DNA from: VAZQ01 sp963725185 | Lineage (GTDB): Bacteria > Pseudomonadota > Alphaproteobacteria > Rhizobiales > Xanthobacteraceae | NCBI GenBank assembly: GCA_963725185.1 | Contig: CAVRXO010000006.1 | Coordinates: 868,001 to 932,000 of the forward strand | Reading direction: 5' to 3' | DNA length: 64,000 nucleotides | Part shown: one piece after another, positions 1 to 8,280 of the stretch | Numbering within the stretch: position 1 is the stretch's first letter | How the letters are laid out: each line of letters starts with the position of its first letter | Translations under genes and position numbers: made by a program | Notes under the pieces: model-generated | What the model was told of the DNA's origin: nothing | Databases searched by the model: none | Seen by the model: only the letters and a program-made list of their open reading frames with translations

Positions 1-1230
1 ATTGCCGGCGATCGCCCAGCCGGTCTCGGTCTGCCACCAGTGATCGATCACCGGCACCCCAAGCAGCTTCTCGGCCCAGATCACCGTGTCGGGGTCGGCG
101 CGCTCGCCGGCCAGGAACAGGGTGCGGAACCTGGCCAAGTCGTAGGGGGCGACGAGCTTGCCTTGGGGATCCTCCTTCTTGATGGCGCGGAACGCGGTCG
201 GCGCCGTGAACAGGGCCGCCACCCCGTGCTCGGAGATCACCCGCCAGAAGGCGCCGGCGTCGGGCGTGCCGACCGGCTTGCCCTCGTACAGAATCGTGGT
301 GCAGCCGTGCAGGAGCGGCCCATAGACGATGTAGCTGTGCCCGACCACCCAGCCCACATCGGACGCCGCCCAGAAGGTCTCGCCCGGCTCGATGCCGTAG
401 AGATTGTGCATCGACCATTTGAGCGCCACCATGTGGCCGCCGTTGTCGCGCACCACCCCCTTGGGCCGGCCGGTCGTCCCCGACGTGTAGAGAATGTAGA
501 GCGGGTCGGTGGCGGCGAGCGGAACGCAATCCCACACCGACTTGGCGAACACGATCGCCTGGTCGCGCAAGGCCGCCCAATCGTGGTCGCGCCCGGCCAC
601 CATGCCGGCCTCTGCCTGCGGCCGCTGCAGGATGAGGCAGGCGGCCGGCTTGGCGACGGCAAGCTTGAGCGCCTCATCGAGCAACGGCTTGTAGTGAACC
701 AGCCGGCCCGGCTCGAGCCCGCAGCTCGCCGACAGGATGACTTTCGGCTTGGCGTCGTCGATGCGGGTCGCCAGCTCGCTCGCCGCAAAGCCCCCGAACA
801 CGACCGAATGCACCGCGCCGATGCGGGCACAAGCCAGCATCGCGATCACCGCCTCGGGCACCATCGGCATGTAGAGGATGACGCGATCGCCCTGCTGGAC
901 CCCCAAGTCGCGCAGGATGGCGGCCAGCACCTGCACCTCGGTGAGCAGCCGGTCATAGGTGATGATGCGCTGGGCTCCCGCCAGCGGCGAATCGTAGATG
1001 ATGGCGGCCTGGCTGCCGCGCCCGCCCTGGACATGACGGTCGACGGCGTTCCAGCAGGTGTTGCAGACCGCGCCCGTAAACCAGCGGCCATGGACTCCGG
1101 CCCCGGGGTCGAATACCCGCCGGGCAGGCTCGACCCAGTCGATGTCCTGGGCGGCTTCCGCCCAGAAGCCTTCAGGGTCATGGCGCCAGCGCGCATAGAC
1201 ATCGTGGTAGCGGCTGCTGCGGGCTTGCAT
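1..1230 (-). CDS. prpE: Propionyl-CoA synthetase-like acyl-CoA synthetase, 3' end cut by window edge
   Basis: Activates a short fatty acid, most likely propionate, to its CoA thioester through an acyl-AMP intermediate in the cytoplasm. The first 410 codons are present and open to the left edge; the family is about 630 residues. The N-terminus RYHDVYARWRHDPEGFW followed by WFTGAVCNTCWNAVDRHV is typical of PrpE and the acetyl-CoA synthetase group. The AMP-binding A3 motif YTSGTTGRPKG, HSVVFGGFA and a VGWVVGHSYIVYGPL-type segment all follow in one frame. The ATG at 1230 has GGACGGAG just upstream. PrpE is preferred over Acs or acetoacetyl-CoA synthetase from the N-terminus, but the C-terminal half is missing. 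The next gene rightwards is a divergent exporter, with no prp genes beside it. Confidence 0.85.
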   Translation of the reverse strand, partial: MQARSSRYHDVYARWRHDPEGFWAEAAQDIDWVEPARRVFDPGAGVHGRWFTGAVCNTCWNAVDRHVQGGRGSQAAIIYDSPLAGAQRIITYDRLLTEVQVLAAILRDLGVQQGDRVILYMPMVPEAVIAMLACARIGAVHSVVFGGFAASELATRIDDAKPKVILSASCGLEPGRLVHYKPLLDEALKLAVAKPAACLILQRPQAEAGMVAGRDHDWAALRDQAIVFAKSVWDCVPLAATDPLYILYTSGTTGRPKGVVRDNGGHMVALKWSMHNLYGIEPGETFWAASDVGWVVGHSYIVYGPLLHGCTTILYEGKPVGTPDAGAFWRVISEHGVAALFTAPTAFRAIKKEDPQGKLVAPYDLARFRTLFLAGERADPDTVIWAEKLLGVPVIDHWWQTETGWAIAGN

Positions 1231-1400
1231 AGGGCTCCGTCCAGGTCGCGCAAATTGTGATCCGCCGGGGCGCTTTTGCAAGCCGGCATCGCGAGCGGCC
1301 GGCGATCGGCCATGCACAATTGCGACTGGCGCGGCCCGCACGGGCGCGCTTTGATCCGGCGCAAGCTCATCCGACCGCTCCGGTCCGCTCTCCCGCCCGC

Positions 1401-2162
1401 ATGAACATCACTCCGGATCCGTTGTTCTATCCGCTCGCGATCATCGCGGTGACGGCGCTCGGGCTCAGCAAGGGCGGGTTTGCCGGGGTCGGGGTCATCT
1501 CGACTCCGCTGTTGGCCATCATCCTGCCTCCGCTCCAGGCCGCCGCGATCCTGCTGCCGATCCTGATCGTGCAGGACATGATCTCGGTCTGGGTCTACCG
1601 GCATGATTGGAGCGCTTGGCACCTGAAGGTGATGTTGCCAGGCGGCCTCATCGGCATCGGCATCGCGTGGGCGCTGGCCACGGTGGTATCGGATGCGTTC
1701 GTGCGGCTGGTGGTCGGACTGATCGGGATGTCGTTTGCGCTCAATGCCTGGTTCGGTCGCCAAAGCCCGCAGCCGAAGCAGCCGGGCATTCCGAGCGGGG
1801 TCTTCTGGGGGGTAGTTGCGGGCTTCACCTCGACGCTGTCGCAGGCAGGCGGCCCGCCGTTTCAGGTCTATGTGCTGCCCCAGCGGCTGCCCAAGCTCAC
1901 TTTGGTCGGCACCTACACGATCTATTTCGCGGCCCTCAATCTCCTCAAGATCGGCCCTTATTTTGCGCTCGGCCAGTTCTCGACCGCCAGCTTGGCGAGC
2001 TCGGTGGTATTGTTGCCGGTGGCGGTCGCGGCCAATTTCCTCGGCATCTGGCTGGTGCGCCGCACGCCGACCGGATTGTTCTATCAAATCGCCTATGTGT
2101 TGGTGTTCCTGATCTCGCTCGAGCTGATCCGCAGCGGCGCGATGACGCTCATCAGAGGCTGA
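1401..2162 (+). CDS. TauE/SafE family sulfite/organosulfonate exporter-like membrane protein
   Basis: 253-residue integral membrane protein of the TauE/SafE (DUF81) family, which exports small anions such as sulfite or sulfoacetate; the substrate here is unknown. Around eight hydrophobic segments are visible. The family signature SKGGFAGVGVISTPLL lies in the first 40 residues, and the second repeat contains AGFTSTLSQAGGPPFQVY, the usual pseudo-symmetric glycine-rich motif. I start at the ATG at 1401 (MNITPDPLFYPL), where the homology begins; an open frame continues upstream to 1257 but reads as low-complexity arginine-rich sequence. No clear ribosome site is seen before 1401. It is divergent from the acyl-CoA synthetase and convergent with the flavin monooxygenase, so probably transcribed alone. 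Confidence 0.85.
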   Translation: MNITPDPLFYPLAIIAVTALGLSKGGFAGVGVISTPLLAIILPPLQAAAILLPILIVQDMISVWVYRHDWSAWHLKVMLPGGLIGIGIAWALATVVSDAFVRLVVGLIGMSFALNAWFGRQSPQPKQPGIPSGVFWGVVAGFTSTLSQAGGPPFQVYVLPQRLPKLTLVGTYTIYFAALNLLKIGPYFALGQFSTASLASSVVLLPVAVAANFLGIWLVRRTPTGLFYQIAYVLVFLISLELIRSGAMTLIRG

Positions 2163-2223
2163 ATGGCGAGAGAGCCGCCCGGCTGCCCGGCGATCCCGCC
2201 GTCATGACCGAAGACAAACGGCG

Positions 2224-3576
2224 TCACTCGTTGCCGAGGCTGGCCGCGAACCAGCGCTTGACCGGCGGCAGCCGATCGATGGCGCGGAAGGCGGCGCGGG
2301 ATGCGATCCGGCGCACCGCACTGTCGGTCGTGGTCTGCCCCATGGCGCGCAGCGAATTTCGCACCGCCTTGAAGCCGTAGTCGAGCATGCCGGCCTCGTA
2401 GTCGTGGACGGCCTCGATGAGGTCACGTTCGCCCCGGTCGGCGGCGACCAGCGCGTCGCGAAGCCGCACCGCGTCCTTGAGCGCGATATTGGCGCCGATG
2501 CCGCGATAGGGCGTCATGGAATGGATGGCATCGCCGATCAGGGTGATGCGCCGCGTCGGCCACGGCGCGACCGGCCGCGCGGTACGCATGGCGATCGCAT
2601 TGATGGTGCCGGCATCCGCCAGGCGCACCAGCGTCTTGAAGCGCTCGTCCCATTCCGCCATCGCGTGCAGCGCGATCGCGCGCAGCGGCTCGCCCTGCAT
2701 GTCCTGCGCCCCGCCGTTGAGGCCAAGTTTCTGCCGCTGCGCCCCGAGCGCCCACATCAGATAGCTGCGCCGGTTGTCGAAATGGCCGCCGGTATCCGCA
2801 ATGTCGTGGTGGCCGACGCCGGCCGCCGCGAGCGCATCAACCGCCACGCCGTCGATCTCCTGGAGGGCGACGAACAGGCTGTAGCCGCCCTTGGCGGCGA
2901 CCAGCGCCAGCCCGTCGAGCAGCTCGGGGGCGATGCGGCTTCGGCTTTCTTCGTCGAGAAAAACCTTGCCCGCAATGCCGATGACTCCGGTGTCGATGCG
3001 CTCCGCCTGGGGCAGGAATTGGCGGCGCACCCGCGAGCCGCCGCCGTCGGCCGCCACCAGGACGTCGCCTTCCGCCGACGTGCCGTCTTCGAAATGCGCG
3101 ACGACGCGCCCGTCGCGCTCCTCGTATCGCGTGAAGGTCTTGCCGAAGTGCACGATCTCGCCGAGGCCGGACAGCAGCACCTGCCGCAACGTGATCCGGC
3201 TGACCGAGCGATGCTTGCCGATCGGATCGAACTCCCGCACCAGCTCGCCGCCGACCGACAACAGAACCACCATTCGTTCGGTCAAGAACCGGATGCCGCG
3301 GCCGGGTCGGCCGCAGCTGCGATCGAAGGCATCGAACAGATGGGCCGGCAGGCAGGCGTGCAAGGCACGGCTGCCGGTCGGGTTGATGTGCACACGGTAG
3401 CCCTGAATGCGATCCGCGGGGGTGCCGTCGCGCTCGTAGACCGCAACGCTGACGCCGGCCTGCTTGAGCCCTTGCGCCAGCGTGAGGCCGCCGATGCCGC
3501 CCCCGATGATTAGGACATGACCGAGGTTCGCGGCGTCACGCGGCGCGCTTTGTTTGTTGCGGTCGGGCATGGTCAT
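2224..3576 (-). CDS. FAD-dependent monooxygenase (PHBH-like flavoprotein hydroxylase)
   Basis: 450-residue class A flavin monooxygenase that would hydroxylate an aromatic or similar small molecule with NAD(P)H and O2. The N-terminal Rossmann motif GGGIGGLTLAQGLKQAG binds FAD. The DG motif region VLVAADGGGSRVRRQFLP lies near residue 180, and the second FAD motif RITLIGDAIHSMTPYRGIGA near residue 340. Length fits the family. The ATG at 3576 has a strong AGGAGG 5 nt upstream, and it overlaps the stop of the upstream PadR regulator as ATGA, so the pair is translationally coupled. The likely control is repression by that PadR protein, as in PadR/phenolic-acid systems. The substrate cannot be read from sequence. 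Confidence 0.85.
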   Translation of the reverse strand: MTMPDRNKQSAPRDAANLGHVLIIGGGIGGLTLAQGLKQAGVSVAVYERDGTPADRIQGYRVHINPTGSRALHACLPAHLFDAFDRSCGRPGRGIRFLTERMVVLLSVGGELVREFDPIGKHRSVSRITLRQVLLSGLGEIVHFGKTFTRYEERDGRVVAHFEDGTSAEGDVLVAADGGGSRVRRQFLPQAERIDTGVIGIAGKVFLDEESRSRIAPELLDGLALVAAKGGYSLFVALQEIDGVAVDALAAAGVGHHDIADTGGHFDNRRSYLMWALGAQRQKLGLNGGAQDMQGEPLRAIALHAMAEWDERFKTLVRLADAGTINAIAMRTARPVAPWPTRRITLIGDAIHSMTPYRGIGANIALKDAVRLRDALVAADRGERDLIEAVHDYEAGMLDYGFKAVRNSLRAMGQTTTDSAVRRIASRAAFRAIDRLPPVKRWFAASLGNE

Positions 3577-4298
3577 GTGGTCCTCCTCACGTCGAGGGCT
3601 TGCGCGCCGTCTGCCTCGCTCGCCCTGTGCTCGTGTTGCTTGGCGGCCGCCGCCTGCACGTTCCGCCACAGCCCGACCGGGCCCCACCCCTCCTCGACGA
3701 TGCGGCGTACCAGCTCGTTGACGAAAGCAAGCTCGGCCCGGATGAGCGCCAGCCGGTACTCGGCTTCGACCATGAACAAGGGCGGAAATTTTTGGCTGGC
3801 GAGATCGGCCGGCAAATCCTGCGTGCCCGCAACCGTCGACAGATCCTGGGCCAAGACCTGCGCGATCTGGGTTTCCAATTGCGCCGTCGTGCCGGTGAGC
3901 CGCAGCGCCCGGTCGCGCAGCAGCGCAACCGCTTCATCGGGCGGCAGAACGGGCAGCAGGCAAAGCCCGGCCTCGAATTGCGGATATTCCTTCACCGGAT
4001 CGCGCAGCAGATCGCGCATCCAGTCCCGCAAGGCGTCGTAGCCCGGCACTGTGAGCGCGTAGACGGTGCGCTCGGGTCGCCGGCCTTCGCGCGAGGTCTC
4101 TTTGGCGGCGATAAGGTCGCGACCGATGAGCAGGTCGATCACGGTGTAGAGCGAGCCATAGCGCAGCTTGATGCTGTCTTCCTTGTGCCGCTGCTTGAGG
4201 GTTGCGGCCATCTCGTAGGGATGCATCGGGCGCTCGAACAGAAGCGCCAGCACCGCCAGGGCCAGCGGGCTGGAGGGGTGCGACGGCTGTTTTGCCAT
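3573..4298 (-). CDS. PadR family transcriptional regulator
   Basis: 241-residue PadR repressor. An N-terminal winged helix (residues about 12-85) contains HPYEMAATLKQRHKED, YGSLYTVIDLLIGRDLI and the wing GRRPERTVYALTVPGYDAL, followed by a helical PadR C-terminal dimerisation domain (about 95-185). It overlaps the flavin monooxygenase by four bases (ATGA), so the two form a coupled operon, and it is divergent from a second PadR gene. The 153-bp intergenic region has several palindromes that could be its operator; the CTACG-N6-CGTAG repeat at 4310-4325 is only 11 bp before this start. The likely role is ligand-relieved repression of its own operon. The inducer is unknown. Confidence 0.85.
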   Translation of the reverse strand: MAKQPSHPSSPLALAVLALLFERPMHPYEMAATLKQRHKEDSIKLRYGSLYTVIDLLIGRDLIAAKETSREGRRPERTVYALTVPGYDALRDWMRDLLRDPVKEYPQFEAGLCLLPVLPPDEAVALLRDRALRLTGTTAQLETQIAQVLAQDLSTVAGTQDLPADLASQKFPPLFMVEAEYRLALIRAELAFVNELVRRIVEEGWGPVGLWRNVQAAAAKQHEHRASEADGAQALDVRRTT

Positions 4299-4451
4299 GG
4301 TTTACTCGCCTACGTATATCCGTAGACAAATATACTGGCGCGTTCATCTAGTTGCCAGTGTCTCACCAAATCGTGATAAAGATATATCTTTAGATATATC
4401 AATTACAGTGCTATCTGGAGATATATCTTACCGCGAATAGGAGAGAAAACC
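4299..4451. promoter_or_regulatory. Divergent PadR operator/promoter region with AT-rich palindromes
   Basis: The region between the two divergent padR genes is much richer in A+T than its surroundings. It holds a perfect 16-bp palindrome TAAAGATATATCTTTA (4377-4392). It also has the octamer GATATATC three times (4381-4388, 4393-4400, 4420-4427); the first two are part of a 9-bp inverted repeat with a 2-bp spacer (4381-4400). A separate inverted repeat CTACG-N6-CGTAG sits at 4310-4325. PadR proteins usually bind AT-rich inverted repeats of this kind. The GATATATC cluster lies nearer the YqjI-like gene and the CTACG repeat nearer the other, so two separate operators are inferred. Confidence 0.6.
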
Positions 4452-5081
4452 ATGTTTGGCAGGCATTCCGGGTCATCGTTCGAGGGAAAGTGGGCGGCGC
4501 GTGCTGGCTGGCGCGGCCATTTTGGGCCCGGCTTCGGCCGCGGCGGACGCCACGGCGGCGACTTGGGCGGCGGCGGCGGCGACTTCATGCGGGCACGGCG
4601 GATGCTGGCCCAGGGCGACCTGCGATTGATCGCGCTCGCCCTGGTCGCCCAACAACCCCGACACGGTTACGAGATCATCAAGCTGCTCGAGGACAAGACC
4701 GCCGGCTGGTACAGTCCCAGCCCCGGCATCGTCTATCCGACGCTGACCTATATGGAGGAGGCCGGTTACGTCACCGCGCAGACGGAAGGCACCAAGAAGC
4801 TCTACAGCATCACCCCGGAGGGCCGCGCCCATCTGGAGGAGAACCGCGATTTCGTAAACGCGGTGCTCGATCGGTTGGCAGCGGTCGGCGAGAAGATCTC
4901 GCGTATGCGCCGGCGTGACGAGCGCGAGCACGAACGCTCAAGCTCCGGGCCCGCGCTGGTGCGCGCCGCGCTCGAAAACCTGCGGGACGTCGCGCTGCGA
5001 CGCCTGGAGGAGGAACCGGACGCAGAACCGCGTGTGGTCGAACTGCTGGCACGCGCCGCGAGCGACCTAAAGCGGCTGTGA
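4452..5081 (+). CDS. PadR family regulator with Gly/His-rich N-terminus, YqjI-like
   Basis: 209-residue PadR protein. The first 50 residues are rich in Gly, Arg, His and Phe (GRGGRHGGDLGGGGGDF), as in E. coli YqjI, where such an extension binds nickel or iron. The winged helix follows at about residues 57-125: LRLIALALVAQQPRHGYEII, the PTLTYMEEAGYVTAQ recognition region, and the wing EGTKKLYSITPEGRAHLEEN. A C-terminal helical dimerisation segment ends the protein. The ATG at 4452 follows GGAGAGAAAACC. By family, metal-responsive repression is possible, but this extension has only two histidines, so metal binding is a guess. No siderophore-interacting protein (YqjH-like) lies next to it, and its targets are unknown apart from probable self-control. 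Confidence 0.8.
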   Translation: MFGRHSGSSFEGKWAARAGWRGHFGPGFGRGGRHGGDLGGGGGDFMRARRMLAQGDLRLIALALVAQQPRHGYEIIKLLEDKTAGWYSPSPGIVYPTLTYMEEAGYVTAQTEGTKKLYSITPEGRAHLEENRDFVNAVLDRLAAVGEKISRMRRRDEREHERSSSGPALVRAALENLRDVALRRLEEEPDAEPRVVELLARAASDLKRL

Positions 5082-5102
5082 CGATTAAATAAATCCCATA
5101 AC

Positions 5103-5125
5103 CTGACGCCCCGGCGGGGCGTCAG
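5103..5125. terminator. Hairpin terminator between convergent genes
   Basis: A perfect 10-bp stem (CTGACGCCCC / GGGGCGTCAG) with a 3-nt loop stands between the stop of the YqjI-like gene (5081) and the stop of the convergent DUF465 gene (5156). No T tract follows on either strand, so it would be an imperfect intrinsic terminator acting in both directions. Confidence 0.6.
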
Positions 5126-5155
5126 CCAAGACGCTCGCACACAAAATCGGCGCGC

Positions 5156-5335
5156 CTAATGAACGCTGGCGTCTTGCTGCAGGCGCACGATCTCGTCCTT
5201 CACTTGCAGCTTGCGGCGCTTAAGCTCGGCGATCTTCAGATCGTCAGTCGCAGGATGGGCTTGTGCTTCGTAGAGTTCCTGTTCCAGCGCCTGGTGCCGT
5301 CTTTCGAGCTCCGCGAGATGCGTCTGAATGGACAT
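5156..5335 (-). CDS. DUF465 (YdcH-like) small coiled-coil protein
   Basis: A 59-residue protein starting MSIQTHLAELERRHQALEQE and ending VRLQQDASVH. It is a charged helical hairpin typical of DUF465: a first helix of heptad-like Leu/Ala, a short PATDD turn, then LKIAELKRRKLQVKDEI. The size matches the family (55-75 residues). It is convergent with the YqjI-like gene, and another DUF465 gene lies on the opposite strand 244 bp upstream, so the two are divergent. The function of the family is not known. Confidence 0.8.
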   Translation of the reverse strand: MSIQTHLAELERRHQALEQELYEAQAHPATDDLKIAELKRRKLQVKDEIVRLQQDASVH

Positions 5336-5579
5336 GCGAGATTTCTCCTCATGTCGGATGGTGCCTGACTCGTAAATTCTACATCAGTCCGGGCCCGAGT
5401 TCGACCCCGGTTTTCTGTTGTGCACTGCAGCAATACCAATTTGCATTACCGGAGCCCTATCATATAGAGCCGTCTCTTGGAGCCATCTCTTGGCTTGAAC
5501 GCGGCGCGTCAAAGCGGGATAATTTTGGACTGGGCGCTGGTGGGAAGTTGGCCGGCCTGCCCGCAAACCAGCGGTAGCA

Positions 5580-5786
5580 ATGACCCAAGAGGAAGAACGC
5601 GACTTGCGGGAGCAATTGGCGCGCCTGCAAGAGGAGCACCGCGACCTGGACGCCGCAATCGTGGCGCTGCAGGACGCACCGGGGTCGGACCTGCTTCAGA
5701 TCCAGCGGCTGAAAAAGCGCAAGCTCTATTTGCGGGACCGCATCTCCTTCATCGAAGACCAGCTCACGCCCGACATCATCGCGTGA
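5580..5786 (+). CDS. DUF465 (YdcH-like) small coiled-coil protein
   Basis: 68-residue, highly charged helical protein (EEERDLREQLARLQEEHRDL, then a turn APGSD, then LQIQRLKKRKLYLRDRI). It matches the DUF465/YdcH pattern of two antiparallel helices, with the conserved L-K-K-x-K-L-x-L-x-D core in the second helix. It is divergent from a paralogous 59-residue gene at 5156-5335. Such pairs are frequent in alphaproteobacteria, but no function is known. No strong ribosome site is seen before the ATG. Confidence 0.8.
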   Translation: MTQEEERDLREQLARLQEEHRDLDAAIVALQDAPGSDLLQIQRLKKRKLYLRDRISFIEDQLTPDIIA

Positions 5787-5849
5787 TTGCCGACCGCCCG
5801 GAGTGGCGGCTCGCGTAACATCGCTGCCACCCGAAACCTGCTGCCCGCA

Positions 5850-6827
5850 TCACTCCGGCTGGATCCCCGCCCGGTGGATGACATCGGTCCAGCGCCGGGT
5901 TTCCTCCTTTTCGAATTTCGCCATGTCGGCCGGGCTGCCGCCGGCCGGCAGAAGATTGAGCTCCTCGAACCGCTTCTTGGTCTCGGGGGCGGCGATGATG
6001 TCATTCACGGCGCGATTGAGCTTGTTGATGATCGCGGCGGGAGTCTTGGGCGGCGCGCTCAGCGCATTCCATGTGTCGGACACGAAATTCGGCACCCCGG
6101 CCTCGATCATGGTCGGAATGTCGGGCGGCGAATCAAGTCGCTTGTCGGTGGCGACCGCCAGAATTCTGGCATTGCCGTTTTGGTGCAATCGCACCGCCGA
6201 CGAGAGCTCCATGAAAATGAGATCGATCTGGCCGGCAATCAGATCGTTGAGGGCGGGCGCAGTGCCCTTGTAGGGCACATGGACCATCTTGGTCCCGGTC
6301 AGCGACATGAACAGCTCGGTGGTCAAATGCGAGGTGGTGCCGATGCCCTGCGATCCGTAGTTCAGCTTGCCCGGATTGGCCTTGGCATAGGCGATGAACT
6401 CCGCCGCCGTCTTGGCCGGAAAATCCTTCCGCACCAGCAGGACGTTGGGGAAACGCGACATGATCACCACCGGCTCGAGCGCGGCCGGATCGAAGCCGAG
6501 CTTCTTGTAGAGCGCGATATTGGTGGTGAGCGGGGCCGGTTGCGAGGACAGCAGCGTATAGCCGTCGGGCGCCGCCCCGTAGACCGTGGAGGCTCCGACA
6601 TTGCCCCCGGCACCGCCCTGATTTTCGATCACGAACGACTGGCCGAGGCGACGCTGCAGCTGGTCGCCAAATATTCTGGTCACGCTGTCGACGCCGCCGC
6701 CGGCCGGCACCGTGACGATGATCCGCACGCTGCGATTCGGATAGGTGGCGGCGACATCCGGCTGGCCGGCCGCGGGCATGGCCAGCAAGGCGCCGGTCGC
6801 GGCGAGCAGAATAAGACGATGCAACAT
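5850..6827 (-). CDS. Bug/TctC family tripartite tricarboxylate transporter solute-binding protein
   Basis: 325-residue periplasmic binding protein. A signal peptide (residues 1-22, MLHRLILLAATGALLAMPAAG) is followed by the Bug core: YPNRSVRIIVTVPAGGG, then ENQGGAGGNVGASTV, YGSQGIGTTSHL and VPYKGTAPALNDLIAGQID, which form the two loops that grip a carboxylate ligand. Length is normal for the family. No TctA/TctB membrane partners lie nearby, as is usual for orphan Bug genes. The ligand cannot be predicted. It is downstream of the diguanylate cyclase gene on the same strand with a 130-bp gap, so it may or may not be cotranscribed. Confidence 0.9.
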   Translation of the reverse strand: MLHRLILLAATGALLAMPAAGQPDVAATYPNRSVRIIVTVPAGGGVDSVTRIFGDQLQRRLGQSFVIENQGGAGGNVGASTVYGAAPDGYTLLSSQPAPLTTNIALYKKLGFDPAALEPVVIMSRFPNVLLVRKDFPAKTAAEFIAYAKANPGKLNYGSQGIGTTSHLTTELFMSLTGTKMVHVPYKGTAPALNDLIAGQIDLIFMELSSAVRLHQNGNARILAVATDKRLDSPPDIPTMIEAGVPNFVSDTWNALSAPPKTPAAIINKLNRAVNDIIAAPETKKRFEELNLLPAGGSPADMAKFEKEETRRWTDVIHRAGIQPE

Positions 6828-6957
6828 TCGTTCCTCCCCGGGCTCGAAGGCGACCGGACTTTTGCGGGCAATCTAACCCATTCGGGAGCGCTTGCGAATG
6901 CGGCAGACCAGCCGGTCCGGAGCGGGCCGGCGGCAAGCCCGGCCGTCCGAACAGCCC

Positions 6958-7698
6958 TCACCTGCTCGATGCCGGGGGCGAGCGACGAGCGGCGGCGCCC
7001 GCGAGCGCGATGGCGCCGCGGCCCGCGGTCTTGCGCACATACATGGCGCGATCCGCGCGTTCGAGCACGCTCGCCACGGTATCGAGGGGCAACAGCATGG
7101 CGTGGCCGGCCGAAGCTCCGACCGAAAGCGTCGCGCCGCCGTGGACCGCCGTCATGCGGCCGACCGCCGCCTCCAACGAGTGCGCCTTGGCCTGGGCATC
7201 CGCAGCGTCGAGATTCCACAACAGCACGATGAATTCGTCGCCGCCCAGCCGGGCCACCAGATCGGAGGCACGCACCTGACGCGTGAGCACCATGGCTACC
7301 GCCTTGAGAACCGCGTCGCCGGCCGCATGGCCATGCTGGTCGTTGACCGATTTGAATCCGTCCAGATCGAGATACACGAGGATCGCGCTGGTCCCGTAGC
7401 GCTTCACATAGGCGAGCGCGCGCTTGAGCTCGCGCTCGAGGCCGCGACGGTTGAGCAGATCGGTGAGCGGATCGATCTCGGCGCGTGCTTCCAGCGCCGC
7501 CATGCGGCCGCGCGCGGCGGCGAGCTCGAGCTCGAGGCGATCGACCTCTTCGGCAAGCCGCATCGCCACCGAACGCGACGGCCGCCGCGGCGGCTCGACC
7601 GGCTCGGCTGTGGGCCGCGCCCGCTCTCGATCCGCCGGAGGCACGACGGCAAGGCGCGACTTGACCCGCCGGTCCTTGCGTTCGCCACCTTTCGGCAT
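6958..7698 (-). CDS. GGDEF diguanylate cyclase with intact active site and I-site
   Basis: 246-residue soluble protein that should make cyclic di-GMP from two GTP. The N-terminal 45 residues are basic and disordered. A short coiled coil (about 45-75, MRLAEEVDRLELELAAARGR) leads to the GGDEF domain (about 76-235) with DPLTDLLNRRGLE, LDLDGFKSVNDQHGH and the catalytic GGDEF at 152-156. An RASD motif sits exactly five residues before GGDEF, which is the RxxD product-inhibition site. No transmembrane or sensory domain is present. I start at the ATG at 7698, which follows GGAGCAGGACAG, rather than further upstream where the sequence is not conserved-looking. Divergent from rpsU. Confidence 0.85.
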   Translation of the reverse strand: MPKGGERKDRRVKSRLAVVPPADRERARPTAEPVEPPRRPSRSVAMRLAEEVDRLELELAAARGRMAALEARAEIDPLTDLLNRRGLERELKRALAYVKRYGTSAILVYLDLDGFKSVNDQHGHAAGDAVLKAVAMVLTRQVRASDLVARLGGDEFIVLLWNLDAADAQAKAHSLEAAVGRMTAVHGGATLSVGASAGHAMLLPLDTVASVLERADRAMYVRKTAGRGAIALAGAAARRSPPASSR

Positions 7699-8018
7699 CT
7701 GTCCTGCTCCGCAAATCGCCGCGCGCGCAGAGGATATCCGCCCGCTCAAAGCGGTCAATTTCGGCAATCGATTGCCTGCTGATTGTAGCGGCGCTCTCGA
7801 TGAGGTCGCCGATCGGGCGGTCACAAGGTTCGCCGCTACCGTTTCGTTAAGCCTGGAACGGTCCAGGCCAAGACAAGGAGAGCCCTCGGCATCACTTCGT
7901 CATCACCCCTGATGGACACTTCGACGGCTTTCTGCTACACGCCCGCGCCAAATGCGGCTGATTTGCCCACAAGCGGGATGCCGCATCCGATATCCACCCA
8001 TCCATTGGAGACCCCTGC
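7699..8018. other. Divergent intergenic region between GGDEF gene and rpsU
   Basis: 320 bp without a convincing gene. It must carry the promoters of the GGDEF gene (leftward) and rpsU (rightward). I see the GGAG ribosome site of rpsU near 8007 but no recognisable operator, riboswitch or hairpin. Short open frames here have no family features. Confidence 0.5.
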
Positions 8019-8279
8019 GTGCAAATTCTCGTCCGTGACAACAATGTCGACCAAGCCCTCAAAGTGCTGAAGAAAAAGATGCAGCGCGAGGGCATCTTCC
8101 GCGAGATGAAACTGCGCGGCCATTACGAGAAACCCTCCGAAAAGAAGGCCCGTGAGAAGGCGGAAGCGGTCCGCCGCGCCCGCAAGCTCGCGCGCAAGCG
8201 CGCCCAGCGCGAGGGCCTGGTGCCCATGAAGCCCAAGCCCGTCACCGGCACCCCGACCCGGGCGCCGCGCCACGGTTAG
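8019..8279 (+). CDS. rpsU: 30S ribosomal protein S21
   Basis: 86-residue S21, the small basic protein of the 30S head that helps base-pairing of the anti-Shine-Dalgarno region. The start MQILVRDNNVDQALKVLKKK is the standard alphaproteobacterial S21 N-terminus, and the C-terminal third is the long Arg/Lys-rich extension seen in this class. The start is GTG at 8019 with TTGGAG about 10 nt upstream. A palindromic repeat begins 2 bp after the stop and may terminate transcription. Confidence 0.95.
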   Translation: MQILVRDNNVDQALKVLKKKMQREGIFREMKLRGHYEKPSEKKAREKAEAVRRARKLARKRAQREGLVPMKPKPVTGTPTRAPRHG

Positions 8280-8280
8280 A

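Noticed and set aside
40..1260. 406-codon plus-strand frame over the acyl-CoA synthetase
   Set aside because: Arg/His/Gly-rich shadow of the minus-strand gene, which has clear AMP-binding motifs.
846..2087. 413-codon minus-strand frame across the synthetase start and the exporter
   Set aside because: Spans two divergent real genes and reads as low-complexity sequence.
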